The notes: a model not told the origin generated them from the sequence alone. Positions 41,826 to 51,921 are shown, counted from the stretch's first letter. The stretch is DNA of 64,000 nt from Paenibacillus yonginensis (GCF_001685395.1 NZ_CP014167.1:3105501-3169500), one strand, 5' to 3'. Numbers and translations: made by a program.

Positions 41826-43520
41826 ATGGGGACAATCAAAAAACTGCTGGCTGTGGCGGCGCTAGGGACCACGCTCATGCTGCCGGCTTTGTCTGCAGCT
41901 GCTGCTGACAGCACCACGGCCGCTGCCGCCGGGGCGGCGAACGTTCAGCCTGCAGGCGCTCATCTAATCACGGACGGCCAAACGGCAGCGCAGTTCAAGC
42001 TGCTGCTCGGCGATGGCCAAGGGGTCAATGCCGATTATTTGGCCAAAGACACAACAAGAATCCAGGCCGCAATCATTTCGCTGCGGCTGCAGGGCAAGCT
42101 GGCCCAGGCCGAAGCGTTCAAGGGAGGCGCCAACTTCGCTGACGCCAAAGTTGTGAACGCGGACAACCGCCGCATTCTCGCCTTTCTGCACGCCAATCCG
42201 CAATACGGCTGGATCGGCAAAACCGGTAACCGGTTTGATCCGCTGGCCAAGCTCAGCTCTCAGCAATTCTACAAAGTGCTGCTGGAAACGCTTGGCTTCA
42301 AAGCCGGCAACGATTTTAACTATACCGATACCGAAGCTTTCGCCGCAGGCCAAGGACTGAACCAGATTGCCGGCGTGCCCGCTTTAACCAACAGCCATTT
42401 GGCAACCGCACTGGTAGAAGCCTTGTCCGCGAACACCCGCTCCGGCCAAACGCTGTTCGAAGCGCTGCAGCAAAACGGCGTTATTGCAGCGACAGCCTCG
42501 CTGCCGGCCGGCGACCGCATCACGCTGCGCACCGATGCCAAGCTTGGCCGTTATCTGGCCGACGGCCAGGGACGCACTTTGTATTTCTTCTCGAACGATG
42601 CCGGAAATCTGGATGCCTGTCAGGGACAATGCCTGGCCACCTGGCCGTTTCTGGACTCGGATCAGCTGCAGATTCCTGCCGGGCTGAATCCGTCTGATTT
42701 CGCCTTAGTTACGCACGCAAGCGGCACCAAGCAATGGATGTATAAAGGCTGGCCGCTGTACCGCTTTGTTAAAGACAGCAAAGCCGGAGACGTACTGGGG
42801 GAAGGCGTGAACGGGATCTGGACCGCAGCCAAACCGGATTATCGCCTTATGCTTGGCGCCAACGCCCAGTTGGGCAAATACCTGACGGACAACGAAGGCC
42901 GTACTTTATATTATTTGACCCAGGATATGCCGCAAATGAGCGTGTGCGACGGTCCTTGCCTGGTGGCCTGGCCGGCGTTCGACGCTTCCGGAAGCCTGCC
43001 TTCTTTGCTTAATGCGCAAGATTTTGGCTCGATCACCCGCACTGACGGAAGCAAACAAGCGACCTTCAAGGGATACCCGCTTTATTACTTCATTAATGAT
43101 AAGAAACACGGCGATACAACGGGACAAAATGTAGAGAACGTCTGGTTTGTAGTCAATCCGGACACCTTTACAGGCGGAAGCCCTGCTTCCTCCGGCATGA
43201 ATTCGAATTCCAATGCCGGGGGCGCTTCGATGCCGACTCCGCCTTCCCAGCAGCCTGCACCGGGCCAAACGGCTAAAACCTATACAGTGAACATCAAGGA
43301 TTTCTCCTTCGGTGCTCCTTTGACCGTCGAAGCCGGCTCCAAGATTACCTTTACCAATCTGGACGATATGGAGCACAGCGCCGTTGCCGATAACGGCAGC
43401 TTCGCTACGCCGCTGCTGGCCAGCGGTGAATCCTATACGATTACCCTTGATAAACCGGGGAGCTACAGCTATCACTGCCAGGTCCACCCTTCAATGACAG
43501 GGACGATTACCGTCCAATAA
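41826..43520 (+). CDS. Secreted protein: two PF03640-type repeats plus a cupredoxin domain
   Basis: 564 residues with a signal peptide (residues 1-27, cut near AAAADS). Residues ~30-200 are a helical, Ala/Gln-rich domain of unknown type. Residues ~230-340 and ~345-445 are two copies of the secreted-repeat family of lipoprotein-15 type: LGRYLADGQGRTLYFF ... CQGQCLATWP and LGKYLTDNEGRTLYYL ... CDGPCLVAWP. After a Pro/Ser/Asn linker, ~483-564 is a plastocyanin-like domain (ITFTNLDDMEHSA, YSYHCQVHPSM; ligands His, Cys, His, Met). Predicted to act outside the cell in copper or electron transfer. Strong GGGGAGG site. Confidence 0.85.
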   Translation: MGTIKKLLAVAALGTTLMLPALSAAAADSTTAAAAGAANVQPAGAHLITDGQTAAQFKLLLGDGQGVNADYLAKDTTRIQAAIISLRLQGKLAQAEAFKGGANFADAKVVNADNRRILAFLHANPQYGWIGKTGNRFDPLAKLSSQQFYKVLLETLGFKAGNDFNYTDTEAFAAGQGLNQIAGVPALTNSHLATALVEALSANTRSGQTLFEALQQNGVIAATASLPAGDRITLRTDAKLGRYLADGQGRTLYFFSNDAGNLDACQGQCLATWPFLDSDQLQIPAGLNPSDFALVTHASGTKQWMYKGWPLYRFVKDSKAGDVLGEGVNGIWTAAKPDYRLMLGANAQLGKYLTDNEGRTLYYLTQDMPQMSVCDGPCLVAWPAFDASGSLPSLLNAQDFGSITRTDGSKQATFKGYPLYYFINDKKHGDTTGQNVENVWFVVNPDTFTGGSPASSGMNSNSNAGGASMPTPPSQQPAPGQTAKTYTVNIKDFSFGAPLTVEAGSKITFTNLDDMEHSAVADNGSFATPLLASGESYTITLDKPGSYSYHCQVHPSMTGTITVQ

Positions 43521-43535
43521 GGAGATGAATTCCGC

Positions 43536-44003
43536 GTGAAAAAGATAACCGCTATGACCGTTTTGGTTCCTGTCTTCACAGCATTGCTGGTTCTGTCTGC
43601 CTGCGGCAATTCAAACAGCGCCAATAACGCTGAAGAAGCGGGATCTGCGCCCGTCCCCTCAGCCTCTGCCCCGGCAGGAGCCTGGGACGCCGGCACCTCA
43701 GCATCCGAACCGGCCGCCGACTCAGCCGACTCGCCAAATGCAGCTGCCGGTACGGAACATAATGTCGACATCAGCAATTTCAGCTTCTCGATGGGAACGC
43801 TGGAAATCCATCCAGGCGATACGGTTACGTTCACCAATCATGACGATGTCGCCCATTCAGCCACGGCGGATGACAACTCCTTCGATACCGGGCTGCACGG
43901 TAAAGACGAGTCGAAGACCATTACCTTCGATAAGGAAGGCGAAATCAGCTACCACTGCTCAGCCCATCCGGGCATGCAGGCTACAATTATTGTCAAGGCT
44001 TAA
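43536..44003 (+). CDS. Cupredoxin lipoprotein
   Basis: 155 residues from GTG 43536. Lipobox LVLSAC (lipidated Cys at residue ~22), a low-complexity Ser/Ala/Asp spacer, then a cupredoxin domain (DTVTFTNHDDVAHSA, ISYHCSAHPGM) with the His, Cys, His, Met type-1 copper ligands. Paralogue of the C-terminal domain of the preceding gene, 15 bp away and probably cotranscribed. Membrane-anchored copper electron carrier by inference. Confidence 0.88.
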   Translation: MKKITAMTVLVPVFTALLVLSACGNSNSANNAEEAGSAPVPSASAPAGAWDAGTSASEPAADSADSPNAAAGTEHNVDISNFSFSMGTLEIHPGDTVTFTNHDDVAHSATADDNSFDTGLHGKDESKTITFDKEGEISYHCSAHPGMQATIIVKA

Positions 44004-44056
44004 GAAAACGATGCTTTGAGCAAGCTTGCGCATCGGTCATCGTATCTTTTCCATGG

Positions 44057-44086
44057 GCAAGAGGACCTCGGGTTCTCTTGCTTTTG
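44057..44086 (+). terminator. Terminator after the cupredoxin genes
   Basis: GCAAGAGGACC-tcg-GGTTCTCTTGC followed by TTTTGC, an 11-bp stem with one G-U pair. Confidence 0.85.
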
Positions 44087-44177
44087 CCTATCTTTTAGCC
44101 ATCGCTTATGTCGGATTTTCTGGTACGATGATGGCAAGCTGTTTATCATTTTCTAAGCCGATTCTGGAGGCATCGAC

Positions 44178-44744
44178 ATGCACAACCTTTCCGATTACGA
44201 ATTGATGCTGCTCGTCAAGGAGAAGCGGCAGGAAGCTTTATCTATTCTGTATGACCGTCATGCAGGCCTTGTTTATTCCTTTGCTGTTAGGTCTGTAAGA
44301 AATGAACAGGCCGCAAGAGACGTCGTCCAATCTGTTTTTATCCGTTTATGGACCACCGAATCCGGCTATAATCCCGAGAAAGGCCGGTTCACAAGCTGGC
44401 TGGTGACCATCACCCGAAATATAGCGACAGACTGGCTTCGCAAGGAGCGGCGAATCAACGAGGGAGTAACCTCCTTTGTTCCCGAACAGTTTGATCAAAT
44501 TCCTGATGACGGGGTATCTCCGGAAGCAAGCGCAGAGCGGGAATCGCTCAAAAGGCAGATCCGCGCCGCTTATCGCTTCCTGTCCCGCCAGCAGATTGAT
44601 TTGCTGGAGCATTTTTATTGGCAGGGCTATACCTTGAAGGAGCTTTCGCTCCATTACCGGGAACCGCTCGGAACGGTCAAGAACAGGCTGCACCAGACGC
44701 TCAAAGTTCTACGCCGACATTTGATTGTGGAAGGAGAAGGATAA
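44178..44744 (+). CDS. ECF RNA polymerase sigma factor
   Basis: 188 residues. Sigma region 2 (ILYDRHAGLVYSFAVRSV, AARDVVQSVFIRLW, RFTSWLVTITRNIATDWLR) and region 4 (RQQIDLLEHFYWQGYTLKELSLHYREPLGTVKNRLHQTLKVLR). Directs transcription of a small regulon held off by the anti-sigma gene that starts 2 bp downstream. GGAGG precedes the ATG. Likely of the SigK/RskA-associated ECF group, from the type of its partner. Confidence 0.92.
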   Translation: MHNLSDYELMLLVKEKRQEALSILYDRHAGLVYSFAVRSVRNEQAARDVVQSVFIRLWTTESGYNPEKGRFTSWLVTITRNIATDWLRKERRINEGVTSFVPEQFDQIPDDGVSPEASAERESLKRQIRAAYRFLSRQQIDLLEHFYWQGYTLKELSLHYREPLGTVKNRLHQTLKVLRRHLIVEGEG

Positions 44745-44746
44745 CC

Positions 44747-45553
44747 GTGAACAAGGAACACACACCATTATGCGATCTATGCTTGGATGTGGTTACGAAT
44801 GAGTGTACGGAGGAAGAGCGGCTTGCTTTTGAACGTCATCTGCCAAGCTGTCCGGCTTGCCAAGCCGAAATGAAAGAATTGCGGGAAACATGGGAGGCGT
44901 TATCTGCAGATATGAAATGGATGAGCCCGCCGGAGGATTTGAAGGAGCAGGTGTTGAACGCTGCGTTTGCCGCAGACCTGCCGGAGCCTGGGCCTGTGCA
45001 GGAACAGGCTCCGGTGCCAATGTTCCATATCGCCGGAAGCGAGCAGGCCAGAAGGCGCGCCGTGCGAAGAAGCCGGTTTATGACCGCTGCCGCAGCCGTC
45101 ATGCTGGTATTGTTTCTGGCCAGCGCAAGCTGGAACTACAAGATGTACAGCGAACAAGCCGCAGCTCCGATGCCGGTTGAGAAAGCTCTTAACGTATCCG
45201 CTTCGCAGATTAAAATGGCTGTTCCGCTGCATGCCCAATCTGCCGAATATTCCCAGGCTTACGGCTTCGCCTGCATCGTAGATAACGGGAACAGCAAGCA
45301 GTTTGTCGTCTATGTCTATGGAGCGCCGGAGACCGCTGCCAGTCAGGCTTATCAGGTTTGGCTGATCAAGGATGGCGTACGGACCAGCGCCGGTACGTTC
45401 CGGGTCCAGACGGAAGGAAACAACACCCGCCTGGGGGTGCTCTCCATGCCAATGAAATCGGCCAACCTCCAATTTGATGCTATCGGCATTACGTTAGAGC
45501 CGGATGATAAAGGCAGCCAGCCGCGCGGAGTAAAAATGTTCTCTTCGATCTAA
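44747..45553 (+). CDS. Anti-sigma factor, RskA type
   Basis: 268 residues, GTG start. N-terminal zinc-binding domain with CDLC and HLPSCPACQ (HxxxCxxC, the ZAS motif), one transmembrane helix (MTAAAAVMLVLFLASASW) near 110-127, and an extracytoplasmic RskA-type domain (AYQVWLIKDGVRTSAGTF, LGVLSM, ITLEPDDKGSQPRG). Binds the ECF sigma at the membrane and releases it on an external signal, which in related systems involves redox state or proteolysis. The neighbouring copper proteins suggest what the signal may concern. Confidence 0.9.
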   Translation: MNKEHTPLCDLCLDVVTNECTEEERLAFERHLPSCPACQAEMKELRETWEALSADMKWMSPPEDLKEQVLNAAFAADLPEPGPVQEQAPVPMFHIAGSEQARRRAVRRSRFMTAAAAVMLVLFLASASWNYKMYSEQAAAPMPVEKALNVSASQIKMAVPLHAQSAEYSQAYGFACIVDNGNSKQFVVYVYGAPETAASQAYQVWLIKDGVRTSAGTFRVQTEGNNTRLGVLSMPMKSANLQFDAIGITLEPDDKGSQPRGVKMFSSI

Positions 45554-45563
45554 TTGTTCAATA

Positions 45564-45599
45564 AAGAAGAGCCGTTCCTCAGGACGGCTCTTCTTCATT
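45564..45599. terminator. Bidirectional terminator between anti-sigma gene and uvrC
   Basis: AAGAAGAGCCGT (45564-45575) / ACGGCTCTTCTT (45583-45594) with T-rich tracts on both sides; it overlaps the 3' end of uvrC. Confidence 0.8.
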
Positions 45600-47579
45600 T
45601 AAAGCTTCTATGATGCGAGCGGCAAGTTTATCGCCGATCGACAGCGGCCGGAAATCCTCGACGGAGGCCTCTTTGATTTTTTTGATGGAACCAAAATGCT
45701 TCAGCAGCAGCTTGCGCCGCTTCTCTCCGATGCCGGGGATTGAATCCAGCTTCGAAGTCACCATCGATTTGCCCCGCTGCTCACGGTGGAACGAAATCGC
45801 AAAGCGGTGCACCTCATCCTGAATCCGCTGCAGCAGGTAGAACTCCTGGCTGTCGCGCGGCAGTCGAACCGGTTCCGGCGGATCGCCAACCATAAGCTGG
45901 GCCGTTTTATGTTTGGCATCTTTGACAAGCCCGCAGACCGGGATAAACAACCCCAGCTCATTCTCCAGAACATCTACGGCAGCAGATATTTGCCCTTTGC
46001 CGCCATCGACGACAATTAAATCGGGCTGCTGCAAATTTTCCTTCAACACACGTTCATAACGGCGCCGGATGACCTCACGCATCGTTTCGTAATCATCCGG
46101 TCCCTGAACGGTTTTGACCTTATATTTGCGGTATTCCTTCCGGTCCGGTTTGCCGTCCGTAAACACCACCATTGCCGAAACCGGGTTGGCCCCCTGAATG
46201 TTGGAGTTATCAAAGGCCTCAATACGGTGAACCGAGTCCAATCCGATATATTGTCCCAGATTGTCCGCCGCTTTGGACGTCCGCTCTTCATCGCGGGCAA
46301 TCAGACGGAATTTCTCGTCGAGCGCCACACGGGCGTTGTCCGTCGCCATCTTCACCATCTGCTTCTTCAGACCGCGCTGCGGCAGCAGCACTTTGACGCC
46401 GAGCCATTCCTGCAGGGAAGCCGCTCCGCCTGACGCCTCTACCCCGCCTTCCAGCACGGTATCGGCTTCTGTCTCTGCTTCAAGGTTTGCCGCAGATGTG
46501 GAATAAACAGCGGCATTCTCGGCGACCAGGCTCCCGGCCTCAGATTCTACCGGGGGTTTGTCAGCCTCCTCCTCTCCGCTTGGGCCAGGTTCGGCCGCCG
46601 CTTCCCTATGCGGTTCAGGCAGCAGAATTTCCTGAGGCAGAGCCGGATTATCGCTGTAATACTGCGTGACGTAAGACAGAAAATCGCCGTAAGCATCTCC
46701 GTAGAACGGGAAAATCGAGGCGTGGCGTTCAATCATTTTCCCCTGGCGCATGTACAGAATCTGTACACACATCCAGCCTTTGTCGACGGAAAAACCAAAT
46801 ACATCGCGGTCTCTCGCATCCGCCATCGTAATCTTCTGCTTCTCCATCAGCGCGTCAATGTTGATAATCTGGTCCCGCAGCTCCTTGGCCCGTTCAAAAT
46901 TCAGCTCCTCTGCGGCTTCCTCCATCTTGCGCTGCAGCTCCTTCTTGATTTCTTCATGGCCGCCGCTGAGAAACCGGGTGATTTCCTGGGTAATGTCCTC
47001 ATAAGTTCCTTTGCCTACCTCCTGCACACAAGGAGCCAAACATTGGCCCATATGGTAATAGAGGCAGACCTCCTTAGGCATGACGTTGCATTTGCGCAGC
47101 GGATACATCCGGTCGAGCAGCTTTTTGGTCTGCTGGGCGGCATAAGCATTCGGATAAGGGCCAAAGTATTTAGCTTTGTCCTTGACTACTCGCCGGGTCA
47201 CCTCCAGCCGCGGATGCTGCTCGTTTGTGATTTTGATGTACGGAAACGTTTTATCGTCCTTCAGCAGCACATTATAGCGGGGCATATGGGTTTTGATCAG
47301 GTTGCACTCCAGAATGAGCGCCTCCATATTGCTGCCGGTTACAATATATTCAAAGTCCCGGATTTCCGAAACCAGCCGCTGCGTTTTGCCGTTGTGGCTG
47401 CCTGTAAAATAGGAGCGGACCCGGTTTTTCAACACTTTGGCTTTGCCGACGTAAATAATGGTGCCTTCCCGGTTCTTCATCAGATAACAGCCGGGAAGAT
47501 CCGGGAGCAGGGCAAGCTTGTGCCGGATCGCCTCCAGCGCTTTCTCCTGGTCCTGTATATGTTCTATATGTGAATCCAC
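45579..47579 (-). CDS. uvrC: Excinuclease ABC subunit C with an acidic insertion
   Basis: 666 residues from GTG 47579 (GGAGAGGAGA 7 bp upstream). Makes both incisions in nucleotide excision repair. GIY-YIG nuclease ([19 protein letters not shown]) at residues ~25-45, UVR domain ([13 protein letters not shown]), RNase H-like endonuclease ([30 protein letters not shown]) and C-terminal HhH ([20 protein letters not shown]). An extra ~65 residues rich in Glu/Ala/Gly (DNA ~46419-46613, residues ~322-386) separate the halves; typical UvrC is about 600 residues. Lies downstream of trxA beyond a terminator. Confidence 0.95.
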   Translation of the reverse strand: MDSHIEHIQDQEKALEAIRHKLALLPDLPGCYLMKNREGTIIYVGKAKVLKNRVRSYFTGSHNGKTQRLVSEIRDFEYIVTGSNMEALILECNLIKTHMPRYNVLLKDDKTFPYIKITNEQHPRLEVTRRVVKDKAKYFGPYPNAYAAQQTKKLLDRMYPLRKCNVMPKEVCLYYHMGQCLAPCVQEVGKGTYEDITQEITRFLSGGHEEIKKELQRKMEEAAEELNFERAKELRDQIINIDALMEKQKITMADARDRDVFGFSVDKGWMCVQILYMRQGKMIERHASIFPFYGDAYGDFLSYVTQYYSDNPALPQEILLPEPHREAAAEPGPSGEEEADKPPVESEAGSLVAENAAVYSTSAANLEAETEADTVLEGGVEASGGAASLQEWLGVKVLLPQRGLKKQMVKMATDNARVALDEKFRLIARDEERTSKAADNLGQYIGLDSVHRIEAFDNSNIQGANPVSAMVVFTDGKPDRKEYRKYKVKTVQGPDDYETMREVIRRRYERVLKENLQQPDLIVVDGGKGQISAAVDVLENELGLFIPVCGLVKDAKHKTAQLMVGDPPEPVRLPRDSQEFYLLQRIQDEVHRFAISFHREQRGKSMVTSKLDSIPGIGEKRRKLLLKHFGSIKKIKEASVEDFRPLSIGDKLAARIIEALNEEEPS

Positions 47580-47743
47580 GCAACGTTCTCCTCTCCGCAT
47601 GGAATATCTGAAATCCCTAATCAAGATTAAGATAAGCTTAACCCCTATATTATAGCCGAACCTGCGTTCTCGCGAAAGAGAACGGCCAAGCATTCCCGGC
47701 TCAGCTGCCGTGCAAATTATCCCACCGCCAAATCTGCAGCAAA

Positions 47744-47776
47744 CAAAAAACGCCTCCGGTTCGGGCCGGAGGCGTT
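47744..47776 (-). terminator. Terminator after trxA
   Basis: Minus-strand hairpin AACGCCTCCGG / CCGGAGGCGTT followed by TTTTG, between trxA and uvrC. Confidence 0.85.
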
Positions 47777-47809
47777 CTGTGCAGCTAATCAATCCTGATA
47801 AGCTGGCGC

Positions 47810-48121
47810 TTATTGATGTTTGCTGATCATGTTTTTCAAAGCTTCTTTGGAGTTGACACCTACTACTTTATCCACCGGCTGGCCGTCTTTAAACAGGATC
47901 AAAGTAGGAATGCTCATTACGCCGAAACGGGACGCGGTTTCAGGGTTTTCATCCACGTTCACTTTCGCGATGGTAGCGTCAACTTCACCGGATAATTCGT
48001 CCAGAATCGGAGCGATCATTTTGCAAGGTCCACACCAAGGAGCCCAGAAATCAACCAGAACAGTACCTTGACCTTCTACTTCGTTTTTAAACGTTGAATC
48101 GGAAACATTTACGATTGCCAT
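47810..48121 (-). CDS. trxA: Thioredoxin
   Basis: 103 residues, typical length. Reduces cytosolic disulfides; active site [10 protein letters not shown] (WCGPC) at residues ~28-32, cis-Pro in [14 protein letters not shown] 48121 is chosen over an upstream in-frame start for AGGAGGAG just before it. Own promoter (48263-48290) and terminator make it a single-gene unit. Confidence 0.96.
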   Translation of the reverse strand: MAIVNVSDSTFKNEVEGQGTVLVDFWAPWCGPCKMIAPILDELSGEVDATIAKVNVDENPETASRFGVMSIPTLILFKDGQPVDKVVGVNSKEALKNMISKHQ

Positions 48122-48262
48122 GTTATCTCCTCCTATAAAAGTATTGAGCTTTGCAAAGTTTGCCCCTTTAGGCGGTACTATCATTCATTACCCCCTTAAA
48201 AATGCAGGCAAAACCCAATCTCCAATGTTAAATTATATTGTGTCAAATATGATCACGGAGTC

Positions 48263-48290
48263 ATTATAACATCTTTTTAGGAATTGGCAA
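48263..48290 (-). promoter_or_regulatory. Sigma-A promoter of trxA
   Basis: Minus-strand TTGCCA (48290-48285), 16 nt, TATAAT (48268-48263) with a TGT extension. Leader of about 135 nt to trxA. Confidence 0.6.
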
Positions 48291-48352
48291 ATGGTAAGCG
48301 GCTTGTAAAAACATATCTTCACGCGATCTTCACGTTGTTCATCCAATCTTCA

Positions 48353-49303
48353 TCAAGCTCTCCGCTGGTTGCTCCCGTTCACCGTCACCACGTCCACAAA
48401 CGGAGCGATCCTGTCCATCAGCCGCTGGCCTTTATAGGCCTCTTCGCCATCCTTACTTGTAAAGCTGAGATGCTTCTCCAAGTCGGGCAAATCATAATTG
48501 GACGTATAAAAAGTCGGCCGGCGGTTCATTCTGTAATTCAAAATAGAACCCAGAACATGATCCCGAACCCATGGATTCAGGTTCTCCGCACCGATATCGT
48601 CAAAGACAAGCAGATCAGCCTCGCGCATCGTGTCCACCATTTCCTTCAGCCGCTGGTTGTCCTGCATGACATATTTGACTTCTTCCACAAACTCGGGCAT
48701 ATACACAATGACGCCGGTGTAGCCGGATTCGGCCAGCTCGTGGAGCAGGTAGGACATCAGAAATGTTTTTCCGGTACCGAAATGTCCTTTCAGATAAAGG
48801 CCTTTGCTGGGCAGACCGTTCGCCTGGACGTCGTTAATATACTGCAGAACCTGACCAACAGCCGGGGCTCTGTTCTTGTCTTTGGACACAATCTCAACGG
48901 CGTTATAACCTTCCTTAAGCGCCCGTTCGTCAATATAAAAGCTTCTGATCCGCTTCCGCACTTCCGTCTCATGCTGATAAGCCAGCTGCTTGGAGCAGGG
49001 GACCTTGCGTTCATAAAGCTCGGGGGCAGCCGTTACCGTCTCCACCGTCAGCTTCGTATAATGCCCCTGAAAATCATTCGGGCAGCGGTCCAGACCCGGG
49101 CAGGCCGCGCAGTTGCGGCTGTCTTTGACGTACTGGTACAGCTTGCCCAGATGAAGTGTAAGCTGGCTGCGGTCCAGCTCCGGATGAAGCGTAAGCAGCT
49201 CGGTGATCAGCGGATCTTCAAACAGCTCCTTCATAACGCGCTCGGAACGGGCTTTGAGCTGCGGACTTTTCATTTGGGACAGCAGTTCGCCCAACGATTC
49301 CAT
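48353..49303 (-). CDS. dnaI: Primosomal protein DnaI
   Basis: 316 residues. Helicase loader for DnaC-type replicative helicase in Gram-positives. N-terminal helicase-binding domain with Cys pairs (CAACPGLDRC) that may hold zinc, then AAA+ domain: Walker A LKGHFGTGKTFLMSYLL near 170, Walker B LLVFDDIGAENLNPW, and sensor FYTSNYDLPDL. Follows dnaB by 44 bp in the expected dnaB-dnaI order. Confidence 0.95.
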   Translation of the reverse strand: MESLGELLSQMKSPQLKARSERVMKELFEDPLITELLTLHPELDRSQLTLHLGKLYQYVKDSRNCAACPGLDRCPNDFQGHYTKLTVETVTAAPELYERKVPCSKQLAYQHETEVRKRIRSFYIDERALKEGYNAVEIVSKDKNRAPAVGQVLQYINDVQANGLPSKGLYLKGHFGTGKTFLMSYLLHELAESGYTGVIVYMPEFVEEVKYVMQDNQRLKEMVDTMREADLLVFDDIGAENLNPWVRDHVLGSILNYRMNRRPTFYTSNYDLPDLEKHLSFTSKDGEEAYKGQRLMDRIAPFVDVVTVNGSNQRRA

Positions 49304-49347
49304 GTTTCCGCTCCTCCGTTTCCTAATCTATTCAAATTCGTTTGGCT

Positions 49348-50856
49348 TTATTTCTTCTGGCCGTTTTGCATTTGCTCCGCCATTTTGAGCAGCTCGGCAA
49401 ATTCTTCCTCCGACAAGGTTTTGTCCGTATTTACCGCGCTTGGCACGATCGGAATCTCGGGTTTCGCTTTATTGCCCCGGGAATAATTCCGGCTTCTCCC
49501 GCCCGCTGCAGCGGTAGACCCACCTTCCCTTACCGCCTTGTTCAGCTTCTCTTGGTCGCGGATGTAGCTGACCGCCTTCTCATAGGTTGTCACCTGCTTC
49601 AGCAGCATATTGGAAGCAATCGTTTCAACGAATTTCCGGTTAATCCGCTGTTCTCCTCCCGAAGTAAGCAGCATCATCAAATAATGAATAAGGACATTGA
49701 TCACTTCTCCGGGCAGCTTGTAATTCAGATCGATTTTCTCAAAAATATCCAGAAGGTTGTCCGGTACCGTCCCCGGAAAAAATTTCGGCAGCAGCCGGGT
49801 ATGCGGTTCATTGCGGAGCATCATGTTATATTGATGCACGTCGCATTTGCCCAGCAGCTGCGGCGGAACCTCCAAATAAAATTCCATCTGCACGGAGTGC
49901 TCCTCCGGCATGTCCGCGGCTTCCTGGTCCTCCTGGCGGAGCGCCACCACCTTGCCCATCGCTACGCTGCGCTCCTCCTGGCGTTTCTTGCCCTGACGGA
50001 AATGGAGATTGGCTTTATGCTGCAGCTCATCCAGCTGAAGGCTGCCGTCCGCGGCAAAAATGCCGTCCTCATCCAGCAGCCGGCACAAATCCTGGATGCT
50101 GAGATCATATTTACGGGCCGTATAGTTAATGACCCCCATCTTGTCCTGATCGAAGCGCAGAGACTCCACATGCTTGCGGTTCAGCGAACCGCGCGGGAAC
50201 CGCATAATGATGTCCGCGTAATTATACAGCGGCTCCTCCTGCCTGTTCTCCGGCTGTCTCGAAATCGCCATTTCGGAAATCGCCTGCTCCAGCTCGTAAT
50301 CGATGGTATGTGTATTTAGTTGAAAAATATCATAAAACGGCACGGTCAGGTTTTCTTTGCTCATCGCCCTGCCATATTCGCTAGCTTCCCGGCTAAACAT
50401 CTGCTCCTGCAGCGACAGCACCGCAAATTTCCCGAGCTTGTCCCGAAGCAGCAGCGTCAGGTGCTGGGTTTTGAAAAATTCCGACGGTGTCAGCGGAGGC
50501 TGAAGCTCGTATTCGTATAAGTAATCTTCGCTCTCCGGGACATAAACCCGGCTGCACTGCAGCAGCCCGACCGCCTCCAGCCTGGAGGCCTGCTCAATCA
50601 GCAGCTTGCGGCCTTTCTCGCTCGGCTCTATGCCAAGGGACAAGAACAGGTGGCGCTGCTGCTCCATCTTCGAATAACCGACCTGTTCCAGGGGCACCCG
50701 CCCAAACAGAAATTGATAAAGGGCTATGGCAAAACCGCCTACCATCGGCTGGTAAATGAGGCTGAGCATTTTCTGTCCAACGGTACCGAGATCGAAGTCG
50801 CGATATACGCAGTAACGGTGGTTTTCCGTAAAATGATGCAGATTATGAATGCGCAA
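49348..50856 (-). CDS. dnaB: Replication initiation and membrane attachment protein DnaB
   Basis: 502 residues, TTG start with AAAGGAG 10 bp upstream. Works with DnaD and DnaI to load the helicase at oriC and restart sites. N-terminal winged-helix (FTENHRYCVYRDFDL, LIYQPMVGGFAIALYQFLF), two DnaD/DnaB2-like helical domains (LDIFEKIDLNYKLPGEVINVLIHY) and a short basic, disordered C terminus (GGRSRNYSRGNKAK). NrdR, which often precedes dnaB, is not seen upstream. Confidence 0.94.
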   Translation of the reverse strand: MRIHNLHHFTENHRYCVYRDFDLGTVGQKMLSLIYQPMVGGFAIALYQFLFGRVPLEQVGYSKMEQQRHLFLSLGIEPSEKGRKLLIEQASRLEAVGLLQCSRVYVPESEDYLYEYELQPPLTPSEFFKTQHLTLLLRDKLGKFAVLSLQEQMFSREASEYGRAMSKENLTVPFYDIFQLNTHTIDYELEQAISEMAISRQPENRQEEPLYNYADIIMRFPRGSLNRKHVESLRFDQDKMGVINYTARKYDLSIQDLCRLLDEDGIFAADGSLQLDELQHKANLHFRQGKKRQEERSVAMGKVVALRQEDQEAADMPEEHSVQMEFYLEVPPQLLGKCDVHQYNMMLRNEPHTRLLPKFFPGTVPDNLLDIFEKIDLNYKLPGEVINVLIHYLMMLLTSGGEQRINRKFVETIASNMLLKQVTTYEKAVSYIRDQEKLNKAVREGGSTAAAGGRSRNYSRGNKAKPEIPIVPSAVNTDKTLSEEEFAELLKMAEQMQNGQKK

Positions 50857-51011
50857 AACACTATCGCTCCTTTCCGGTTAGAACGTCGTTTCTCTATTCT
50901 ATCACAAAACTTTTCGACTTGAATCGCTAAATATAAACAATTGAGAAAGCAACCTGAAACCAAAAAAATCACGCCAAAATCCATCATTTTGTGAAGATAT
51001 CATGAAGTCGT

Positions 51012-51041
51012 TTGCCCCCCGCTCTTCCATTGAGCTACAAT
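51012..51041 (+). promoter_or_regulatory. Possible sigma-A promoter of hemQ
   Basis: TTGCCC (51012-51017), 18 nt, TACAAT (51036-51041), 30 bp before the hemQ start. Confidence 0.5.
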
Positions 51042-51070
51042 ATGACATATCTATCTTGAGGAGTGATTTC

Positions 51071-51820
51071 ATGAGTGAAGCAGCTCAAACCCTGGATGGC
51101 TGGTACGCCCTGCACGATTTCCGGTCCATTAACTGGGCAGCCTGGAAAGCGGCGGATGATGAAGAACGCGCAGTAGGCCTTGATGATCTTCGCGTGTTTC
51201 TGCAAAGCTGGGCGGAAACCGAAGAAGCCAAGGCGGGCAGCACGGCTATCTACAGCATCGTTGGACAAAAAGCCGATTTCGTGATCGTTCACCTGCGTGA
51301 AACGCTGGAAGAATTGAACGCTCTGGAAACGGAATTTGATAAATCTACTTTTGCCGATTACACCACCAAAACTTATTCTTATGTCAGTGTAGTCGAACTC
51401 AGCAACTATCTGGGCAAAGGCGACGGTACCGATCCCCGCCAGAAACCGGAAATCATGGCGCGGCTTCAGCCGATCCTGCCCAAATCAAAACATATCTGCT
51501 TCTATCCGATGAATAAAAAACGCGAGCTTGCCGACAACTGGTACATGCTTTCCATGGAAGAGCGCCAGAACCTGATGCGCAGCCACGGCTTGATCGGCCG
51601 CAGCTATGCCGGCAAGGTAAAGCAGATCATTACCGGCTCGGTCGGCCTGGACGACTGGGAATGGGGCGTTACGCTGTTCTCGGATGATGCGCTTCAATTC
51701 AAAAAGCTGGTCTACGAAATGCGATTTGACGAAGTCAGCGCCCGTTACGGGGAATTTGGATCGTTCTACGTGGGCAACCTGCTGACGCTCGAAGGTTTCG
51801 AACAGCTGCTTAAGCTATAA
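51071..51820 (+). CDS. hemQ: Coproheme decarboxylase HemQ
   Basis: 249 residues from ATG 51071 (AGGAGTG upstream). Final step of the coproporphyrin-dependent heme route in Gram-positives. Chlorite-dismutase-like fold: [14 protein letters not shown] opens it, [10 protein letters not shown] holds the catalytic Tyr, and [14 protein letters not shown] the proximal His. [13 protein letters not shown] and [15 protein letters not shown] are the other family blocks. Single-gene unit with its own terminator. Confidence 0.95.
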   Translation: MSEAAQTLDGWYALHDFRSINWAAWKAADDEERAVGLDDLRVFLQSWAETEEAKAGSTAIYSIVGQKADFVIVHLRETLEELNALETEFDKSTFADYTTKTYSYVSVVELSNYLGKGDGTDPRQKPEIMARLQPILPKSKHICFYPMNKKRELADNWYMLSMEERQNLMRSHGLIGRSYAGKVKQIITGSVGLDDWEWGVTLFSDDALQFKKLVYEMRFDEVSARYGEFGSFYVGNLLTLEGFEQLLKL

Positions 51821-51856
51821 GAATTGGGACGAGCTTCGCTGCTCGTTTAAAAATAC

Positions 51857-51895
51857 AAGGTCGGGCTGATGACTGTTCATCGCCCGACCTTTTCT
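51857..51895. terminator. Terminator after hemQ
   Basis: AAGGTCGGGC ... GCCCGACCTT hairpin followed by TTTC, between hemQ and the convergent 51922 gene. Confidence 0.8.
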
Positions 51896-51921
51896 ACGAT
51901 TGTATGCATGCCGATTGTGGT

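Noticed and set aside
48284..49486. 400-codon frame antisense to dnaI/dnaB
   Set aside because: Crosses two real genes on the other strand; no start signal and no recognisable motif.
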